The notes below the pieces were generated by a model. That model saw only the letters and a program-made list of their open reading frames with translations, did not search any database and was not told the origin of the DNA. A program made the position numbers and the translations under genes. From CF-162 sp963667205 (GTDB taxonomy: Bacteria; Chloroflexota; Dehalococcoidia; SM23-28-2; RBG-16-64-32), in NCBI GenBank assembly GCA_963667205.1, contig OY762959.1, positions 1,054,001-1,118,000 of the forward strand: a stretch of 64,000 bases of DNA, in the 5' to 3' direction. Below are positions 51,900 through 59,622 of this stretch, in pieces (position 1 is the stretch's first letter; each line of letters begins with the position of its first letter).

Positions 51900-54083
51900 C
51901 TACGCCGTAGTCTCGTCGCCCGAATCCGGCGCTGCTCCCTCGGGGGGCGCGTCGCCGGCGGCGACCAGTTCCGCCTCCGCCGGGGCGGGCGGGGCGCCGC
52001 CGTTGCCGGTGGGGGAGGCCGGCTTGCTGTAGGCGACGCTCATATCGAGCAGCTCAGCGACGTCGAAGACCTGCACGCCGCGCTCTTCGGCCGCCGGCAC
52101 CGCGCCGAGTCCCGATTCGAACATCTGCATGCAGAAGGGGCAGGCGACGGCGATCAGGTCGGCGCCCGTGTCCACAGCCTCCTTGGTGCGCACTTCGTTG
52201 ATGTGCTCGCCGCGGTTCTCCTCCACCCACATGTGCGAGCCGCCGGCGCCGCAGCAGAACGTGCCGCGCTTGCAGCGGGGCATCTCCACCTGGCCGGTGC
52301 CGGCGGCGGCGATCACCTGCCGCGGGTCGTCGATGACGTCGTTGTGGCGGGACATGTAGCAGGGGTCGTGGTAGGTCGCCGTCTTGTCCTGCAGACCGTT
52401 CGCCTGATGCGCAGGGAGCTTGCCCTCGCGGACGAGCTGAGCGAGCAGCTCCGTGTGGTGGACGGTCTCGTAAGTGCCCTCGAAGTCCGGGTACTCGTGC
52501 TTGATCGTGTTGTAGCAGTGCGGGCAGTTAGCGACGACCTTCTGCACGCCCTTGGCGTTCATCAGCTCGATGTTCTGTTTCGCCTGCAGCTGGTAGAGGT
52601 ATTCGTTGCCCAGGCGCCGCGCCGGATCGCCGGAGCAGCCTTCCTCCATCGCCAGCACGCCGAAGCTGACGCCGGCCTGCATGAGCAGACGCACCAGCGC
52701 CTTCGTCACCTTGACGTTGCGCTCCTGCAGCGCCCCGGAGCAGCCGACCCAGTAGAGGTACTCCTGGCTGCCGTCGAAGACCGGCACCTCGGTACCGTCG
52801 GCAGCCATCTCCTCGATCCACGTCGTGCGCGTGAGCTGCGTGCCGCGCCACGGGTGACCGCGCTGCTCGATCTGCTGGAGCGTGGCCTGCGCCGTCTCCG
52901 GCATGTTCGACTGTTCCATCACCATGAAGCGGCGGACGTCCATGATCGTCGGGACGTGCTCGATGAAGACGGGGCAGGCCTCCATGCAAGCGCCGCAGGT
53001 CACGCAGTCCCACGTCTGCTCGAAGCCCACGGCGTCGGCCGTCGTCTTCGGTTCGGCCGCCTCGCCGTCGCCGTTCGACGCGGCACCCTTCTGCTTCCAG
53101 AAGCGCGCCGGCGGTATCTCGTCGTCCAGCATGTGGCGCACGTCGACGATGTATTGCTTCGGCGAGAGCAGCTTGCCGGTGATGTTCGCCGGACAGACTT
53201 CGGTGCAGCGGCCGCACTCAGTGCAGCTGAACGGATCGAGCAGCTGTTTCCAGTTGAAGTCGCTGAGCTTGCCGGCGCCGAAGCTCTCCGCCTCCTCGAT
53301 GTCCTTGATCGGCTGCAGCACGCCCGTCGGCTCCTGCCGGCGGAAGAGGATCTGCGGCACCACCGTGAGCACGTGCGAGTGCTTGGAGTACGGGAGGAAG
53401 CAGAGGAAACCGAGGAAGTCGACGAGGTGGTTGTACCAGAAGAAGGTGTTGAACGCCTCGGCCGTGCCGACCGACATGTTCAGTTCGCCCCACAGCTCAG
53501 AGAAGCCGTAGGCCAGGAACGACACCTCAGCGTTCTGGAACGCCTCGGCCTCCGGGTGGAGGTAGAACTCGAAGCTGTTGACCATGACGTCGGTGACCAT
53601 CAGCCAGAAGATGAAGAACAGCGTCATCCAGCCGTCGATGTTCAGCGACATGCGCTTCGGCTTCCAGACGAGCCGCTGGAAGGCGGCCATGCCGATGCCG
53701 ACGATGACCAGCACGTTGAACGCGTCCATCACCGGCCGCAGGAAGTCGTATGCGTTGGGCGCAAGTCCCTCGAACGAGATGTCGTGGTCGATGCCGTTGA
53801 GGAGGAAGTTCAAGGTGCGGATCTGGAGGACGATGAAGCCCCACCAGATCAACGTGTGCAGGAGGCCCGAATACCAGTAGCGGGGGCGGGCGACGCGCGC
53901 GTTCCCGAGCAGCCACGGAACGAGGCCGGCGAGGCGCCAGAAGAGGTGGTTCAGCCGGTTCAGCGGCTGCGCGACGAAGAGCCAGCGGGCGCGGACGTAC
54001 GCGGACCACGCGAAGAAGCCCATGAACCCGAAGAAGATGGCGTAGAAAAAGATGTTCCCGGGAAATTCGTTCGCTGGCGTCAT
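51900..54083 (-). CDS. EtfD-like membrane Fe-S oxidoreductase (heterodisulfide-reductase-related)
   Basis: This 727-aa protein has N-terminal helices with conserved His ('YAIFFGFMGFFAWSAYV', 'LLHTLIWWGFIVLQIRTL', 'WMTLFFIFWLMVTDVMVNSFEFY', 'FFWYNHLVDFLGFLCFLPY'), as in NarI-like quinone-facing subunits. Two 4Fe-4S motifs follow (CTECGRCTEVCP near 287-298, and CVTCGACMEACP), then two CCG domains ('VGCSGALQERN...MEEGCSGDPARRLGNEYLYQ...ANCPHCYNTIKHEYP' and 'YHDPCYMSRHND...FCCGAGGSHMW...ACPFCMQMFESGLG'). Proteins of this layout take electrons from ETF to quinone. Surrounding dehydrogenases support that role. ATG 54083 has GGAG 5 nt upstream; the C-terminal tail is Pro/Ala-rich. Confidence 0.9.
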   Translation of the reverse strand: MTPANEFPGNIFFYAIFFGFMGFFAWSAYVRARWLFVAQPLNRLNHLFWRLAGLVPWLLGNARVARPRYWYSGLLHTLIWWGFIVLQIRTLNFLLNGIDHDISFEGLAPNAYDFLRPVMDAFNVLVIVGIGMAAFQRLVWKPKRMSLNIDGWMTLFFIFWLMVTDVMVNSFEFYLHPEAEAFQNAEVSFLAYGFSELWGELNMSVGTAEAFNTFFWYNHLVDFLGFLCFLPYSKHSHVLTVVPQILFRRQEPTGVLQPIKDIEEAESFGAGKLSDFNWKQLLDPFSCTECGRCTEVCPANITGKLLSPKQYIVDVRHMLDDEIPPARFWKQKGAASNGDGEAAEPKTTADAVGFEQTWDCVTCGACMEACPVFIEHVPTIMDVRRFMVMEQSNMPETAQATLQQIEQRGHPWRGTQLTRTTWIEEMAADGTEVPVFDGSQEYLYWVGCSGALQERNVKVTKALVRLLMQAGVSFGVLAMEEGCSGDPARRLGNEYLYQLQAKQNIELMNAKGVQKVVANCPHCYNTIKHEYPDFEGTYETVHHTELLAQLVREGKLPAHQANGLQDKTATYHDPCYMSRHNDVIDDPRQVIAAAGTGQVEMPRCKRGTFCCGAGGSHMWVEENRGEHINEVRTKEAVDTGADLIAVACPFCMQMFESGLGAVPAAEERGVQVFDVAELLDMSVAYSKPASPTGNGGAPPAPAEAELVAAGDAPPEGAAPDSGDETTA

Positions 54084-54174
54084 GTAAGCTCCTGCCGATC
54101 GTCTCCGGACTTGCGCGCCCAATCATAGCGACGCGGCGATTCGTCGGTCAAACGGGCGGGGCGCGCAGGAGGCG

Positions 54175-54651
54175 CTAGGGGACTGGTCGCTTCGCCGAGC
54201 GCTGGAAGATGAAACCGGCGGCGATCGCCAGGAGCGCCGTCGGCGGCGCCAGTAACACGGCCAACGAGAAGCCTAACGGAGTGAGCAGACTCAGCATCGC
54301 GATCCCCATGACTCCGACGGTCGTGATTCGCAGGACGCGCTGCCGGCGCTGGTGGTGCCGGACGACGGAGACCCAGATCGCCGGCAAGAAGCACAACCCG
54401 ATGACGGCTGACGGAATCGCCCACAGGCGCGACTCACCGCCAGGATCGACTACGATGCCCATCGCCGCGGCGAAGAACATCCCGGCGCCGAGCAGACCGC
54501 CCGCGGCACCGCTATACGAGATGCCGGCTTCACCCGCGTTCTCAGGCGAGGGTTCGGCCTCTTCGCCAACGGGAACGCCGGTGGCCACCGCCTCTTCACG
54601 TTGTTCCTGGCGATCCAGCCGCTGCCGGCGCCTGCTCTTCCGCCGCGGCAT
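54175..54651 (-). CDS. Membrane protein of unknown function with basic N-terminus
   Basis: This 158-aa protein begins with a strongly basic stretch (MPRRKSRRRQRLDRQEQRE), then an acidic linker and four hydrophobic helices ('GAAGGLLGAGMFFAAAMGIVV', 'LWAIPSAVIGLCFLPAIWVSVV', 'VLRITTVGVMGIAMLSLLT', 'FSLAVLLAPPTALLAIAAGFIF'). No family motif is visible. It lies between the synthetase and the EtfD-like gene on the same strand and may be co-transcribed with them. Confidence 0.6.
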   Translation of the reverse strand: MPRRKSRRRQRLDRQEQREEAVATGVPVGEEAEPSPENAGEAGISYSGAAGGLLGAGMFFAAAMGIVVDPGGESRLWAIPSAVIGLCFLPAIWVSVVRHHQRRQRVLRITTVGVMGIAMLSLLTPLGFSLAVLLAPPTALLAIAAGFIFQRSAKRPVP

Positions 54652-54674
54652 TACGGTCGCATCGGGGCCGGCGA

Positions 54675-56243
54675 CTAGCCGCTCTTCGCTTCGCCGAACT
54701 GCTTGCGGAGATCGGTCTTGAGCACCTTGCCAACGTAGTTCCGGGGCAGGTCATCGACGAAGGCGTAGAACTTCGGCGCTTTGTAGCTGGCCAGGCGGTC
54801 CTTGACGAACTGCGTCAGCTCGTCCTCCGACGGCTGCTGGCCCGGCTTGACGACGACGATCGCCTTCACCTCTTCGCCCCAGTCGGCGTCCGGCACGCCG
54901 ATCACCGCGGCGTCCTCGACCGCCGTGTGCTGCTGCAGCACGCTCTCTATCTCGCCCGGTGCAATGTTCTCGCCGCCGCGGATGATCAGGTCCTTCGTGC
55001 GGCCCGTTATGTAGAGGTAGCCGTCTTCGTCTATCCAGCCGACGTCGCCCGTGTGCAGCCAGCCGTCCTTGATCGCCTCCGAGGTGTCCTCGTCGCGGTT
55101 CAGGTAGCCGGACATCACGCGCGGGCCCTGGGCGACGATCTCGCCCTCCTGCCCCGGCGGCAGGATCTCTCCTCCCGGATCCATGATCATGACGACGATG
55201 TCGTCCATCGGCCGGCCGACGCTGAGCAGCCGCTTGAGCGCGAGGTCGCGCGCCTCGCCCGCCTCCGTCGGGATCTGGTGGTCGTCCGGGCCGAGGAAGG
55301 TGAGCGACGAGGTGCTCTCTGTCTGCCCGTAGGCGTTCATCAGGCCGCAGGGCATGACTTCGACTGCCTTCTTCACGACTTCGTACGGCATTGGCGCTGC
55401 GCCGTAGGCGACGAGCTTGAGCGAGCTGAGGTCCGCCTTGTCGAAGTCAGCGTGCTCCATGATGCGCTTGAGCATCGTCGGCACGACGAAGCTGTGCGTG
55501 ACGCCGTGCTCTCCGACGCCCGCGAGCCAGGCGCCAGGCTCGAACTGGGGGAGGATCACCATCTTGCGTCCGGACCAGACGGTCGAGAGCATCGTCGTCG
55601 CGCCGGCAACGTGATAGAAGGGCACGGAGACGAGCAGCACGTCCGGCTTCTCGACCGCCGGATCGACCGGCTCGACAGTGTTCGTGACGTAGACGGACAT
55701 GCTGAGGAAGGTGAGGACGACGCCCTTGGGCAGGGCTGTCGTGCCGCTGGTGTAGATGATGATCGTGGGGTCGGCGTCATCGATCTCGGTGAAGATCTCG
55801 TCCGGCTCATGCGCGGCGAGCAGGTCCTCGTAGTACGGCATGTCGTCGGACTTGCTGTCGATCGCGACGAAGTGCTTGACCGTCGTCAGCTCGCCCCGGA
55901 TGGCGTTCAGCAGGTCGACGTAGCGCTCGCCGACGAAGACCACCGTCGCCTCGGAGTTGTTGCACATGTAGACAAGCTCTTCCTGCTTCGCCCGGTAGTT
56001 CAGCGGCACGAAGACGCCGCCCAGCTTGGCGGTGGCGTAGTAGGCCTCGACGTACTCCATCGAGTTGAGCGCCATGACCGCCACCTTCTGCCCTTGACCG
56101 ACGCCCATCCCCTGCAGCGCGTTGGCCAGGCAGTTCACGCGCTCCTGCATCTCGGCGAACGTGCGCGACTTGCCTTCGCAGACCATCGCTGTCCGCTCCG
56201 GTACGGTGGCGGCGGCGATCATCAGAAATTCGCTGGTGTTCAT
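54675..56243 (-). CDS. Acyl-CoA synthetase (AMP-binding, FadD-like)
   Basis: This 522-aa ANL-family ligase activates a carboxylic acid to acyl-CoA through an acyl-adenylate. Motifs are the P-loop-like 'TIIIYTSGTTALPKGVVLTF', 'VSVPFYHVAGATTML', 'LMNAYGQTESTSSLTFLGPDD', the hinge region 'GWLHTGDVGWIDEDGYLYITGRTKDLIIRGGENIAPGEIESVL' and the C-terminal catalytic Lys in 'RNYVGKVLKTDLRKQF'. It would feed the acyl-CoA dehydrogenases and crotonases around it. The substrate chain length cannot be read from the sequence. Confidence 0.94.
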   Translation of the reverse strand: MNTSEFLMIAAATVPERTAMVCEGKSRTFAEMQERVNCLANALQGMGVGQGQKVAVMALNSMEYVEAYYATAKLGGVFVPLNYRAKQEELVYMCNNSEATVVFVGERYVDLLNAIRGELTTVKHFVAIDSKSDDMPYYEDLLAAHEPDEIFTEIDDADPTIIIYTSGTTALPKGVVLTFLSMSVYVTNTVEPVDPAVEKPDVLLVSVPFYHVAGATTMLSTVWSGRKMVILPQFEPGAWLAGVGEHGVTHSFVVPTMLKRIMEHADFDKADLSSLKLVAYGAAPMPYEVVKKAVEVMPCGLMNAYGQTESTSSLTFLGPDDHQIPTEAGEARDLALKRLLSVGRPMDDIVVMIMDPGGEILPPGQEGEIVAQGPRVMSGYLNRDEDTSEAIKDGWLHTGDVGWIDEDGYLYITGRTKDLIIRGGENIAPGEIESVLQQHTAVEDAAVIGVPDADWGEEVKAIVVVKPGQQPSEDELTQFVKDRLASYKAPKFYAFVDDLPRNYVGKVLKTDLRKQFGEAKSG

Positions 56244-56294
56244 TTACCCTCCTACGGCACGCCGGACAGAGAGCGCGTCCGGCAAGGTAATAAG

Positions 56295-56870
56295 CTACCG
56301 AAAACCGCCGCCGCTCGCCAGTCCCTTCGCCGAGATCAGGCCGCGCCAGTGGAGCGTAACCGGCTCCCGCCCGTCGGTCTGACGGTGGGTGGGGCCTTCG
56401 ATCAGATGGGCGAAGTTCACTTCGACGTCGCCGTCCTGCACGCGCACTTCGTAGCGGTCGAGGCCGCGTGGGCAGGGCCCGAAGTAGCAAACGCCGGTCA
56501 GGTCGTAGGTCTCGCCGTGACAGGGGTTCCGGAACCAGCCGCGGCGACCCTCGAATACGAAGCCCGGCCGGAACGCCACTGTACAGCCCAGATGCGGATC
56601 GATTTTGCTCAGCGCCAGCACCTCGCCCGACTCCAGCAACACGACGTACGCCTCGCCATCGATGGCGAGCGGTTCGTTGACGGCGAGCTCTTCGGCGCGG
56701 GCAACCTTGGTCCACACAGGCCCGCCCCCAGCGCCATCCGGCCAGACTACCGCCACGCCGATAGCCACGGCGGCGACTCCTGCAAGCGCTAACAACCCCA
56801 GCAGGACAACGCGGGGGGAGAACGGCCAGCGGCGCGGCGGCGATGGGTTCGCCGTTGGAATGCTTCCCAT
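56295..56870 (-). CDS. Rieske-fold membrane protein lacking both Cys cluster ligands
   Basis: This 191-aa protein has an N-terminal membrane anchor 'VVLLGLLALAGVAAVAIGVAVVW' followed by a Rieske-like beta domain. In place of canonical CTHLGC it has 'IDPHLGCTV', and in place of CPCHG it has 'RNPCHGETYDLTGVCYFGPCPRGLDRYEV'. Both His ligands and both disulfide Cys are kept, while the two Cys that bind the 2Fe-2S iron are Asp and Asn. An additional Cys pair (VCYFGPC) is present. It therefore probably cannot hold a normal Rieske cluster. It is paired with the similar gene at 56890. Confidence 0.75.
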   Translation of the reverse strand: MGSIPTANPSPPRRWPFSPRVVLLGLLALAGVAAVAIGVAVVWPDGAGGGPVWTKVARAEELAVNEPLAIDGEAYVVLLESGEVLALSKIDPHLGCTVAFRPGFVFEGRRGWFRNPCHGETYDLTGVCYFGPCPRGLDRYEVRVQDGDVEVNFAHLIEGPTHRQTDGREPVTLHWRGLISAKGLASGGGFR

Positions 56871-56889
56871 CGGAAGCTCCCTCCTCCGC

Positions 56890-57408
56890 CTACTGTGGCG
56901 GGTTCACGGGGTCGCCGTTGTCGGACTTGAACTCGCCGTGTGGCCCGTCTCGCGGGTCGACGATGAGATCGCCGTCGACGGTCGAGACGTTGAGCCGGTT
57001 GAGGCCGACGGTGCACGACCCGCCGAAGCAGGCGCCCGTGAGGTCGTAGATCGAGCCGCTGCAAGCGTCGCGGAACCAGCCCTTGACGCCCATGTGCTCG
57101 AAGCCGGAGCCCCAGGGCAGCGAACAGCCGCTCGCCGGGTCGCGGTCGTAGAGCGCGACGAACTCGCCGTCAGGCAGGTGCACGAGCCAGAAGCGCTGCT
57201 CCTCGAAGTAGCGCGGCTCGGCGACGCCGTACTCATCCGGCGAGCCGGCGTTGACTTCGGTCGGCGAGCTATAGCGCGGCGATACCGCCGTGATCGCCAC
57301 CAGTGCGACAAGAAACGCGCCGATCAACAGCGGCACAAGCAGTCCGAAGCGGTTGAGCCAACGCCAACTGCGACCAAAGGCCGAGATGCGTTCCGTGTCT
57401 GTTGCCAT
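56890..57408 (-). CDS. Rieske-fold membrane protein lacking all four cluster ligands
   Basis: This 172-aa protein has a membrane anchor 'FGLLVPLLIGAFLVALVAITAV' and a beta domain parallel to its neighbour: 'VALYDRDPASGCSLPWG' and 'FRDACSGSIYDLTGACFGGSCTVGLNRLNV'. Here even the His ligands are replaced (His to Ser in each motif), yet the disulfide cysteines and the extra ACFGGSC pair remain. The fold is retained without a metal centre. It lies 20 nt upstream of the other Rieske-like gene in transcription order, so the two are probably co-expressed and may associate. Confidence 0.7.
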   Translation of the reverse strand: MATDTERISAFGRSWRWLNRFGLLVPLLIGAFLVALVAITAVSPRYSSPTEVNAGSPDEYGVAEPRYFEEQRFWLVHLPDGEFVALYDRDPASGCSLPWGSGFEHMGVKGWFRDACSGSIYDLTGACFGGSCTVGLNRLNVSTVDGDLIVDPRDGPHGEFKSDNGDPVNPPQ

Positions 57409-57418
57409 TCGTGTCTTC

Positions 57419-58156
57419 CTAGCGAGGCAGCGACGCTGTCTCGAGCGACCGCCTCACCATCGTCGATTCTAGCGCGAGGCCAGACGCTAACGATAGCTCG
57501 ACGCCCTCGACGATCGCGCGCTTCGCCAGCCGCGTCGCCTCCGGGGGACGGGCGGCGATCGCGCTCGCCATCGCCTGGGCCTCCGCGTACAGCCGGTCGC
57601 GCGGCACAAGCCGCTGCACGAGGCCGCTGGCGTGCGCCGTGGAGGCGTCGATCGGGTCGCCGCTGAGGACCATCTGCATCGCGAGGCCGGGCGAGACGTG
57701 GCGCGGCAGCGTCTGCGTGCCGCCGGCCGAGGGCATGTAGCCGAGGCCCACCTCCGGCAGACCGAAAGTGGCGTCGGTGGAGGCGATGCGGATGTCGCAG
57801 CACATCGGCAGCTCGATGCCGGCGCCCAGCGCGTAGCCGTGAACCGCCGCGATCAGCACCTCATCAAGCGAGAGCATCAGACCCCAGAGATCGCGCTCGC
57901 GGCGGGCCCTGCGAGCTTCCGCGATCGATGGCGCCGTGCCGAACTCGCTGATGTCGGCGCCGGCGGAGAACGCGCGCTCGCCCGCGCCCTTGAAGACGAC
58001 GACGCGCACGTCCGGGTCGTCGCGGACGGCGTGCATCAGCTCCCACAGCTCGTCTCGCATCGGCATGTTGATCGCGTTGAGGACGTCCGGGCGGTTCAGC
58101 GTCACCCAGGCGACGCCGCCGTCTTGCTTCTCGTAGAGGACAGGCGCTTCGCTCAT
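57419..58156 (-). CDS. Enoyl-CoA hydratase (crotonase family)
   Basis: This 245-aa crotonase begins 'LYEKQDGGVAWVTLNRPDVLNAINMPMRDELWELMHAV'. The oxyanion-hole segments are 'GERAFSAGADISEFG' and 'GYALGAGIELPMCCDIRIAS', and both Glu positions are present ('GIELPM' and 'FGLPEVGLGYMPSAGGTQTLPRHV'). It is likely an active 2-enoyl-CoA hydratase. Its start overlaps the stop of the small-protein gene at 58153 by 4 nt, linking it to a four-gene operon. Confidence 0.9.
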   Translation of the reverse strand: MSEAPVLYEKQDGGVAWVTLNRPDVLNAINMPMRDELWELMHAVRDDPDVRVVVFKGAGERAFSAGADISEFGTAPSIAEARRARRERDLWGLMLSLDEVLIAAVHGYALGAGIELPMCCDIRIASTDATFGLPEVGLGYMPSAGGTQTLPRHVSPGLAMQMVLSGDPIDASTAHASGLVQRLVPRDRLYAEAQAMASAIAARPPEATRLAKRAIVEGVELSLASGLALESTMVRRSLETASLPR

Positions 58157-58392
58157 CGCCAGTCCGGCTTGCGCACCGAGCTCCGTTTCTTGTTTTCGAT
58201 CGCACGCGCGAGGTCCGCGTTCACCTTGTCGTGCAGCTCACGCATGCCCGGCGAGCCTGCGCGCATCGAGTCGCCACGCCACTTGCGGATCTTCGCTCGG
58301 TCGGCCGCGGCCAGCCCGGCGTCCTCGATCAGACTGTCGCAGAGGAAGACGAGCAGCTCGCGCGTCTCCTCGATCTCGAATTCGACCTTCAT
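58153..58392 (-). CDS. Small helical protein, paralogue 1 of a tandem pair
   Basis: This 79-aa protein reads MKVEFEIEETRELLVFLCDSLIEDAGLAAADRAKIRKWRGDSMRAGSPGMRELHDKVNADLARAIENKKRSSVRKPDWR. It aligns end to end with the next gene's product: 'LLVFLCDSLIEDAGLAAADRAKIRKWR' against 'SLVAVVTSSVVDNSGISQAAKEHVRGWR', then GSPGM against GTAGM, and 'LARAIENK' against 'IGAYIEAK'. Start and stop overlap both neighbours by 4 nt. I do not recognise the family. It could be a partner or regulator of the flanking crotonases. Confidence 0.65.
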   Translation of the reverse strand: MKVEFEIEETRELLVFLCDSLIEDAGLAAADRAKIRKWRGDSMRAGSPGMRELHDKVNADLARAIENKKRSSVRKPDWR

Positions 58393-58646
58393 TCCTGGCT
58401 CCGGGCGCGCTTGTAGCGGCCCCGCTTCCGCACCTGGCGGTCTGTCTTCGCCTCGATGTAGGCGCCGATCGCGCCGTTCATGCCGTCCGCCAGAGCAGCC
58501 ATCCCGGCGGTGCCCTCAGCGTGCTTTCGGCGCCAGCCGCGAACGTGCTCCTTCGCGGCCTGCGAGATGCCGCTATTGTCGACAACTGAGGACGTGACGA
58601 CAGCCACCAGGGACCACGCCTCGCCCTCTTCCAGTCTCAGTTGCAT
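58389..58646 (-). CDS. Small helical protein, paralogue 2 of a tandem pair
   Basis: This 85-aa protein reads MQLRLEEGEAWSLVAVVTSSVVDNSGISQAAKEHVRGWRRKHAEGTAGMAALADGMNGAIGAYIEAKTDRQVRKRGRYKRARSQE. It keeps the N-terminal strand plus helix-turn-helix-like pattern of paralogue 1 and has a more basic tail. It lies 4 nt downstream of the crotonase stop (58651) and overlaps paralogue 1 by 4 nt, so all are translated from one message. No known family is recognised. Confidence 0.65.
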   Translation of the reverse strand: MQLRLEEGEAWSLVAVVTSSVVDNSGISQAAKEHVRGWRRKHAEGTAGMAALADGMNGAIGAYIEAKTDRQVRKRGRYKRARSQE

Positions 58647-58650
58647 CGGC

Positions 58651-59409
58651 TCACTTCCCCTTGAACTTCGGTTGACGTTTCTCGAGGAACGCGCGTACTC
58701 CTTCGGCGCGGTCCTCGGTTGTCTGGAGGATCATCGTCAGGTCTGTCTCGTATCGCAACGCCTGTTCGAGCGGCATATCGAGGCCGCGCGACACCGCCTC
58801 CTTGGCGTACCGCACGGCGATCGGCCCGCGCTCGGCGATGCGCCCGGCGATCTCGTCGGCGCGCGCAGCCAGGCCCGCCTTCGCCACGACCTCGCTGACG
58901 ATGCCGATACGCAGCGCTTCGGCCGCGCCGATCAGCTCGCCCGTGAGCGCGAGGTTCAGCGCGTCTCCCCGGCCGGCCAGGCGGGCCAGCCGCTGCGTCG
59001 CGCCCGCCATCGGCACGAGTCCGAACCCGGTCTCCGGCAGCGAGAACGTCGCGTCCTCAGCGGCGATGCGGATGTCAGCCGCCAGCGCCAGTGCCAGTCC
59101 GGCGCCCGAGGCCTCCCCGTGCAGCGCACAGACGACCGCCGTCGGCAGAGACGCCAGGCAACCGAACGGGTCTTCCAGCGCGCCTGACGCCCACAGAGCG
59201 TTGGGCGATTCGCCGGCCAGCGCGGGCCAGTCCCAGCCGCGCCCGAAGGCGTCGCCGCTGCCCGCGATCACCACGGCCCGTACGCTATCGTTTGCGCCGA
59301 TCGCCTCGCAGGCGGAAGCGAGTTCGGCGATCTCCGCGGGCCCGATGACGTCGCGGGCGAGCGTCAGCCGGGCGATGGGCGGTTTGATTTCGAGCTTTAG
59401 CGAAGTCAT
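58651..59409 (-). CDS. Crotonase-family protein with one altered catalytic position
   Basis: ATG 59409 starts MTSLKLEIKPPIARLTLARDVIGPAEIAEL. The first oxyanion segment is 'GSGDAFGRGWDWPALAG'. The second, 'HGEASGAGLALALAADIRIAAED', has Ala where the first catalytic Glu of hydratases is expected. The other Glu remains in 'FSLPETGFGLVPMAGATQRLARL'. It may act as an isomerase, hydrolase or other crotonase-type enzyme and not as a standard hydratase. It is the first gene of an operon with the two small proteins and a second crotonase. The upstream in-frame extension is not coding-like. Confidence 0.85.
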   Translation of the reverse strand: MTSLKLEIKPPIARLTLARDVIGPAEIAELASACEAIGANDSVRAVVIAGSGDAFGRGWDWPALAGESPNALWASGALEDPFGCLASLPTAVVCALHGEASGAGLALALAADIRIAAEDATFSLPETGFGLVPMAGATQRLARLAGRGDALNLALTGELIGAAEALRIGIVSEVVAKAGLAARADEIAGRIAERGPIAVRYAKEAVSRGLDMPLEQALRYETDLTMILQTTEDRAEGVRAFLEKRQPKFKGK

Positions 59410-59622
59410 GGCGGTCAGCGAGCCGATTTTAGCAAACCAGGCGCTTAGGAACGCCTCTCGCCCCTCGCTCCGCGTGATCGGGACGCCGTACCCGGTTCGA
59501 TCCCTCACCGCGAACGGGACGGCGCTCCTGGAGCTGCGAGCCATTCGTCCGGGCCGCTCTACCCCCTCGTCCTTGTTCACGTTTCCCGTTCCCTGCTATT
59601 ATCCGCCCCGTGTCCCGAATGA

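Noticed and set aside
51828..54128. 766-codon plus-strand frame opposite the EtfD-like gene
   Set aside because: Antisense to a protein with intact Fe-S and CCG motifs; rich in Arg, His, Val and Leu with no domain.
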